Assembly (NCBI GenBank): GCA_015485375.1
Contig: WFTU01000337.1
Coordinates: forward strand, 1 to 15,521
Length of the DNA stretch: 15,521 nt
Reading direction: 5' to 3'
Origin: Paracoccaceae bacterium
GTDB taxonomy: Bacteria > Pseudomonadota > Alphaproteobacteria > Rhodobacterales > Rhodobacteraceae
Shown here: one piece after another, positions 14,988 to 15,521 of the stretch
Layout: every line of letters starts with the position of its first letter
How positions within the stretch are numbered: the stretch's first letter is position 1
Translations under genes and position numbers: made by a program
The notes under the pieces: generated by a model
The model's input: the letters and a program-made list of their open reading frames with translations, nothing else
Told to the model about the DNA's origin: nothing
Database searches by the model: none

Positions 14988-15060
14988 CCCAATTCCTTCA
15001 ATCCACAACTCTGCGGCCAAAGGCGAGTATAAAGAATAACAACAGCCAAAAAAAGGAAAA
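14988..15060 (-). promoter_or_regulatory. Spacer between tRNA-Arg and the leftward operon, with possible -10 box
   Basis: On the minus strand this spacer begins with a T-rich tract straight after CCA. It continues with a -10-like TATACT (15031-15026) and ends with the AAGGA ribosome site of the glycosyltransferase. A TTGGCT upstream is only 12 nt from TATACT, too close for a standard promoter. The operon may have its own weak promoter here or depend partly on the tRNA promoter. Confidence 0.3.
15048..15060 (-). terminator. T-rich tract after tRNA-Arg, possible tRNA terminator
   Basis: The minus strand reads TTTTCCTTTTTTT right after the encoded CCA. The T-arm and acceptor stem could act as the hairpin, although they are not a dedicated terminator stem. 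If used, it would separate the tRNA from the operon behind it. Confidence 0.3.
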
Positions 15061-15137
15061 TGGTGCACCCGGCACGATTCGAACGTGCGACCCCCTGATT
15101 CGTAGTCAGGTACTCTATCCAGCTGAGCTACGGGTGC
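15061..15137 (-). tRNA. tRNA-Arg (anticodon ACG)
   Basis: The minus strand folds as a full cloverleaf: acceptor stem GCACCCG paired with CGGGTGC, D-arm around AGCTGGATA, anticodon stem CCTGA/TCAGG with loop CTACGAA, and T-arm GCACG-TTCGAAT-CGTGC. The loop gives anticodon ACG, read as ICG after deamination, for the CGU/CGC/CGA arginine codons. The discriminator base is A and CCA is encoded (15063-15061), for 77 nt in all. No repeat of its 3' end is visible elsewhere in the window. Confidence 0.97.
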
Positions 15138-15148
15138 TTCCGGTGCGC

Positions 15149-15177
15149 GGTTTAGCGTTGCGCGTCGGGGTTTGCAA
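15149..15177 (-). promoter_or_regulatory. Candidate promoter of tRNA-Arg
   Basis: On the minus strand TTGCAA (15177-15172) and TAAACC (15154-15149) are separated by exactly 17 nt, ending 11 nt before the mature tRNA. The -35 matches four and the -10 three of six consensus bases. Position is the main argument. Confidence 0.4.
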
Positions 15178-15238
15178 GGGGCAAAAAACTATTTTCATAT
15201 GATGCCGCTAGGCTTCGGCGTTTTCGCATGATAGCACT

Positions 15239-15256
15239 TCCGGTAAGGATACCGGA
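15239..15256. repeat. Perfect 7-bp inverted repeat, TCCGGTA-AGGA-TACCGGA
   Basis: The arms are 15239-15245 and 15250-15256 around a four-base loop. No T-run follows on either side, so it is not an ordinary terminator. It lies about 70-90 bp upstream of the membrane-protein gene and could be an operator. A -10-like TATTAT (15284-15289) lies between it and the gene. The rest of 15178-15327 shows nothing I recognise. Confidence 0.4.
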
Positions 15257-15327
15257 CATGATTCCGATCAATTTGTGGTAGTATATTATATGGTTGCCTC
15301 CGAACCGTTTGCCATATGGAAGCACGC

Positions 15328-15521
15328 ATGAAATCCGCGGGCCTCTGGGCCGGAGCCGTCGTTTTTCTTTCGGTGCTGCTCTTCTGGCAGATAACCTACA
15401 GCTATTCCTGTCTCTCCCTGCTCTGGGCGGCCATTGTGTTTGCCGCGATATGCTGTGGCCAGTTCCGGGCCGCCATGCATCTGCGCCGTTTTCGGGCCGA
15501 CTACTATTTCCGTCCCGAATC
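15328..15521 (+). CDS. Unidentified membrane protein, N-terminal part (cut by window end)
   Basis: The frame is open to the last base and contains 64 complete codons. Two hydrophobic segments are visible, at about residues 6-21 (LWAGAVVFLSVLLFW) and 27-43 (SCLSLLWAAIVFAAICC), followed by a basic stretch HLRRFRADYYFRP that should face the cytoplasm. This could be the membrane anchor of a longer sensor or enzyme, but nothing identifies it. The ATG at 15328 has GGAAG with a 5-nt spacer. An ATG at 15316 in the same frame would add four residues (MEAR) and has no ribosome site. The overlapping frame on the other strand is not convincing. Confidence 0.55.
   Translation, partial: MKSAGLWAGAVVFLSVLLFWQITYSYSCLSLLWAAIVFAAICCGQFRAAMHLRRFRADYYFRPE

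Noticed and set aside
14070..15032. 320-codon plus-strand frame opposite glycosyltransferase copy 3
   Set aside because: It is antisense to a protein with clear motifs, with no domain or ribosome site of its own.
15061..15083. tRNA-Arg 3' end as an integration site (att) with a second copy marking a genomic island
   Set aside because: No second copy of the tRNA 3' sequence was found by eye between 7600 and 15060, and no integrase is in the window. The far end could lie outside.
15286..15480. 64-codon minus-strand frame at the right edge
   Set aside because: It is antisense to the plus-strand frame with two clear membrane segments and has no recognisable features.
1..15521. CRISPR array, insertion sequence, or toxin-antitoxin/defence genes
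   Set aside because: No regularly spaced repeats, transposase motifs or terminal inverted repeats, nuclease or antitoxin-like proteins were seen on either strand.

Overview
The window looks like a chromosomal segment of a high-GC alphaproteobacterium, most likely Rhodobacterales. The basis is the Entner-Doudoroff gene order, the wording of the proteins, and the set of small glycosyltransferases typical of marine Rhodobacteraceae. This is a judgement from recall; no search was run. The window begins inside edd and ends inside an unidentified membrane-protein gene.

Region 1 (1-3990, plus strand) is a tightly packed carbon-metabolism operon: edd (3' part), a PPOX-type flavoprotein, eda and pgi. 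Adjacent genes overlap by a few bases or sit within 8 nt. Edd and Eda split 6-phosphogluconate into pyruvate and glyceraldehyde-3-phosphate. Pgi can return fructose-6-phosphate to glucose-6-phosphate, which allows a cyclic Entner-Doudoroff flow. Region 2 (3987-7612) holds glpD (minus), a small two-helix membrane protein (plus) and a SulP anion transporter with a STAS domain (minus). The pgi/glpD and small-protein/SulP pairs are both tail to tail, and each pair shares its two stop codons in one CTAG tetranucleotide.

Region 3 (7700-14987) is an accessory-looking cassette for making and decorating a glycan. Three genes run right (PF13704-like glycosyltransferase, alpha/beta-hydrolase-like protein, SAM methyltransferase). 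Five run left as one operon (PF13704-like glycosyltransferase, DXD sugar transferase, sulfotransferase-like P-loop protein, a second PF13704-like glycosyltransferase in the series, and a second alpha/beta-hydrolase-like protein). The two arms meet at 10513/10518. A glycosyltransferase followed directly by an alpha/beta-hydrolase-like gene occurs once in each arm. Sampled lines here are visibly less GC-rich than Region 1 (for example 50% at 12301-12360 against 77% at 2041-2100), which fits a different history. No integrase or transposase is visible.

Region 4 (15061-15521) holds tRNA-Arg(ACG) with encoded CCA on the minus strand, directly upstream of the leftward operon. It is followed by about 190 bp of regulatory-looking DNA and the start of a membrane protein cut off by the window end. 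No stretch longer than 300 bases lacks a gene. The nearest thing to a previously undescribed system is the convergent glycosyltransferase plus hydrolase-like cassette of Region 3, whose product cannot be told from sequence alone.
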